Positions 13,307 to 14,005 of a stretch of DNA of 14,005 nt are shown piece after piece. Numbering within the stretch: position 1 is the first letter of the stretch; every line of letters starts with the position of its first letter. The stretch is from Streptomyces rimosus subsp. rimosus (lineage in GTDB: Bacteria > Actinomycetota > Actinomycetes > Streptomycetales > Streptomycetaceae). The DNA lies in the NCBI RefSeq assembly GCF_000720725.1, contig NZ_JOCQ01000160.1, positions 1-14,005 on the forward strand, given 5' to 3'. Made by a program: the position numbers and the translations under genes. The notes under the pieces were generated by a model. That model saw only the letters and a program-made list of their open reading frames with translations, was not told the DNA's origin and ran no database searches.

Positions 13307-14005
13307 ATGACGGCGTCGACACCGACCCCACCGCCCGCGGGCCCCTCCGGCACCGCGGCCCCCTTCGACAGTACGGCGCAGATCATGACGGAGATCACCA
13401 CTCAGCTCGGCGAACGGCTCGGCCGGGTCAGGCTGTACGGCCTGCCCCGCCACGGCCCGGCGGTCCGCCCACCGGCCGCACCCCGCCCCCCGCTCGTCGC
13501 GGTGGCGCACGGCAGCCGCGACCCCCGCGCGCTGCGCACCGTGACGGCCCTCCTGGACCAGGTACGCGCCCTGCGCCCCGGCCTCACCGTCCGCCTCGGC
13601 CACATCGAACTGAACGCGCCCCTGCTCCCGGACACGCTGGCGCGGCTGCGCGGCCCGGCCGTCGTCGTACCGCTGCTGCTCGCCCGCGGCCACCACGTCG
13701 GCCACGACATCCCCGCGGCGCTCGCCGACGCGCCCCACCTCACGGCGCGCCTCGCCCGCCCGCTCGGCCCCCACCCCCTGCTCGCCGAAGCGCTGCACGC
13801 GCGCCTCGAAGAGGCCGGCGCCCGGCGACCGAGCGCCGTCGTGCTGGCCGCCGCCGGGTCGCGCGCCCCCGAGTCGGCCGCCGACACGGCCCGTACGGCG
13901 CGCCTCCTGTCCGACCGGCTCGGCGGCGTACCCGTCCTGCCCGCCTACGCCTCGGTACCCGCGGCAGGCGGCCCGCCCGGCACCCCGCTCCCGGTGTCCG
14001 CCGCG
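13307..14005 (+). CDS. Sirohydrochlorin ferrochelatase (CbiX/SirB type), 3' end beyond the window
   Basis: At least 233 residues are visible, open to the window edge. The CbiX fold is recognised by LVAVAHGSRDPRA with metal-binding His68, and by VVVPLLLARGHHVGHDIP with the second ligand His130. The second half-domain begins with SAVVLAAAGSRAPESAADTARTARLL and VPVLPAYAS. The enzyme inserts iron (or cobalt) into sirohydrochlorin, giving siroheme for assimilatory nitrite and sulfite reductases, which explains its place beside nasA. The first 60 residues are a Pro/Ala-rich, non-conserved extension. ATG 13307 is preferred, but it lacks a good Shine-Dalgarno sequence, and the in-frame ATG at 13385 is possible. 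In the second domain the first-motif His is replaced (AAAGSR instead of AHGSR), as in two-domain members with one active site. Confidence 0.85.
   Translation, partial: MTASTPTPPPAGPSGTAAPFDSTAQIMTEITTQLGERLGRVRLYGLPRHGPAVRPPAAPRPPLVAVAHGSRDPRALRTVTALLDQVRALRPGLTVRLGHIELNAPLLPDTLARLRGPAVVVPLLLARGHHVGHDIPAALADAPHLTARLARPLGPHPLLAEALHARLEEAGARRPSAVVLAAAGSRAPESAADTARTARLLSDRLGGVPVLPAYASVPAAGGPPGTPLPVSAA

Overview
The window is very GC-rich, its coding regions favour G or C in third codon positions, several genes start with GTG, and it carries WhiJ/DUF397-type accessory genes. All of this points to a Streptomyces-like actinomycete chromosome. No rRNA, tRNA, CRISPR array or complete mobile element was seen. 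All calls come from reading the sequence; no database search was run.

Layout. Positions 126-1445 hold a Fes-type enterochelin/ferri-siderophore esterase, coupled by a strong Shine-Dalgarno sequence to a possible small Arg/Pro-rich ORF (1445-1813) and closed by a strong hairpin terminator (1822-1860). A TauE/SafE-type membrane transporter (1966-2751), apparently leaderless, converges on a small cupin (2808-3140, minus) across a shared hairpin. A divergent region leads to cutA (3381-3758) and a secreted trypsin-like serine protease (3775-4806), which converges on a SanA/YdcF-type membrane protein (4831-5535, minus). A gamma-glutamylcyclotransferase-fold gene (GGCT, 5674-6108) follows.

Positions 6109-7755 look like a decayed accessory island, with less extreme GC than the flanks. 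All its recognisable genes are on the minus strand: a TniQ-domain protein cut short, a DUF4279 protein, a decapitated Scr1/WhiJ-like (DUF5753) regulator and an intact DUF397 gene. Its right edge carries a broken second copy of the 3' end of the GGCT gene, so the island lies between two GGCT-derived sequences.

From 7841 the window returns to ordinary chromosomal genes: an adenine deaminase-type purine deaminase, a MarR-family regulator behind a textbook SoxR/MerR-type promoter with a 19-bp spacer, an NTF2/SnoaL-like protein preceded by repeated operator-like sites, and a HAD phosphatase. The last two genes are a divergent pair for nitrate assimilation: a molybdopterin nitrate reductase (NasA/NarB type, minus) and a sirohydrochlorin ferrochelatase (CbiX type, plus, cut by the window end). 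The ferrochelatase would supply siroheme for the nitrite reductase that follows nitrate reduction. The region between them has a tandem 42/43-bp repeat and weak GlnR-like half-sites.

I found no convincing wholly new system. The items most worth a second look are the GGCT-bounded island, the SoxR-type operator in front of a MarR gene, the repeat-rich operator region at 9427-9581, and the tandem repeats at the nitrate locus.
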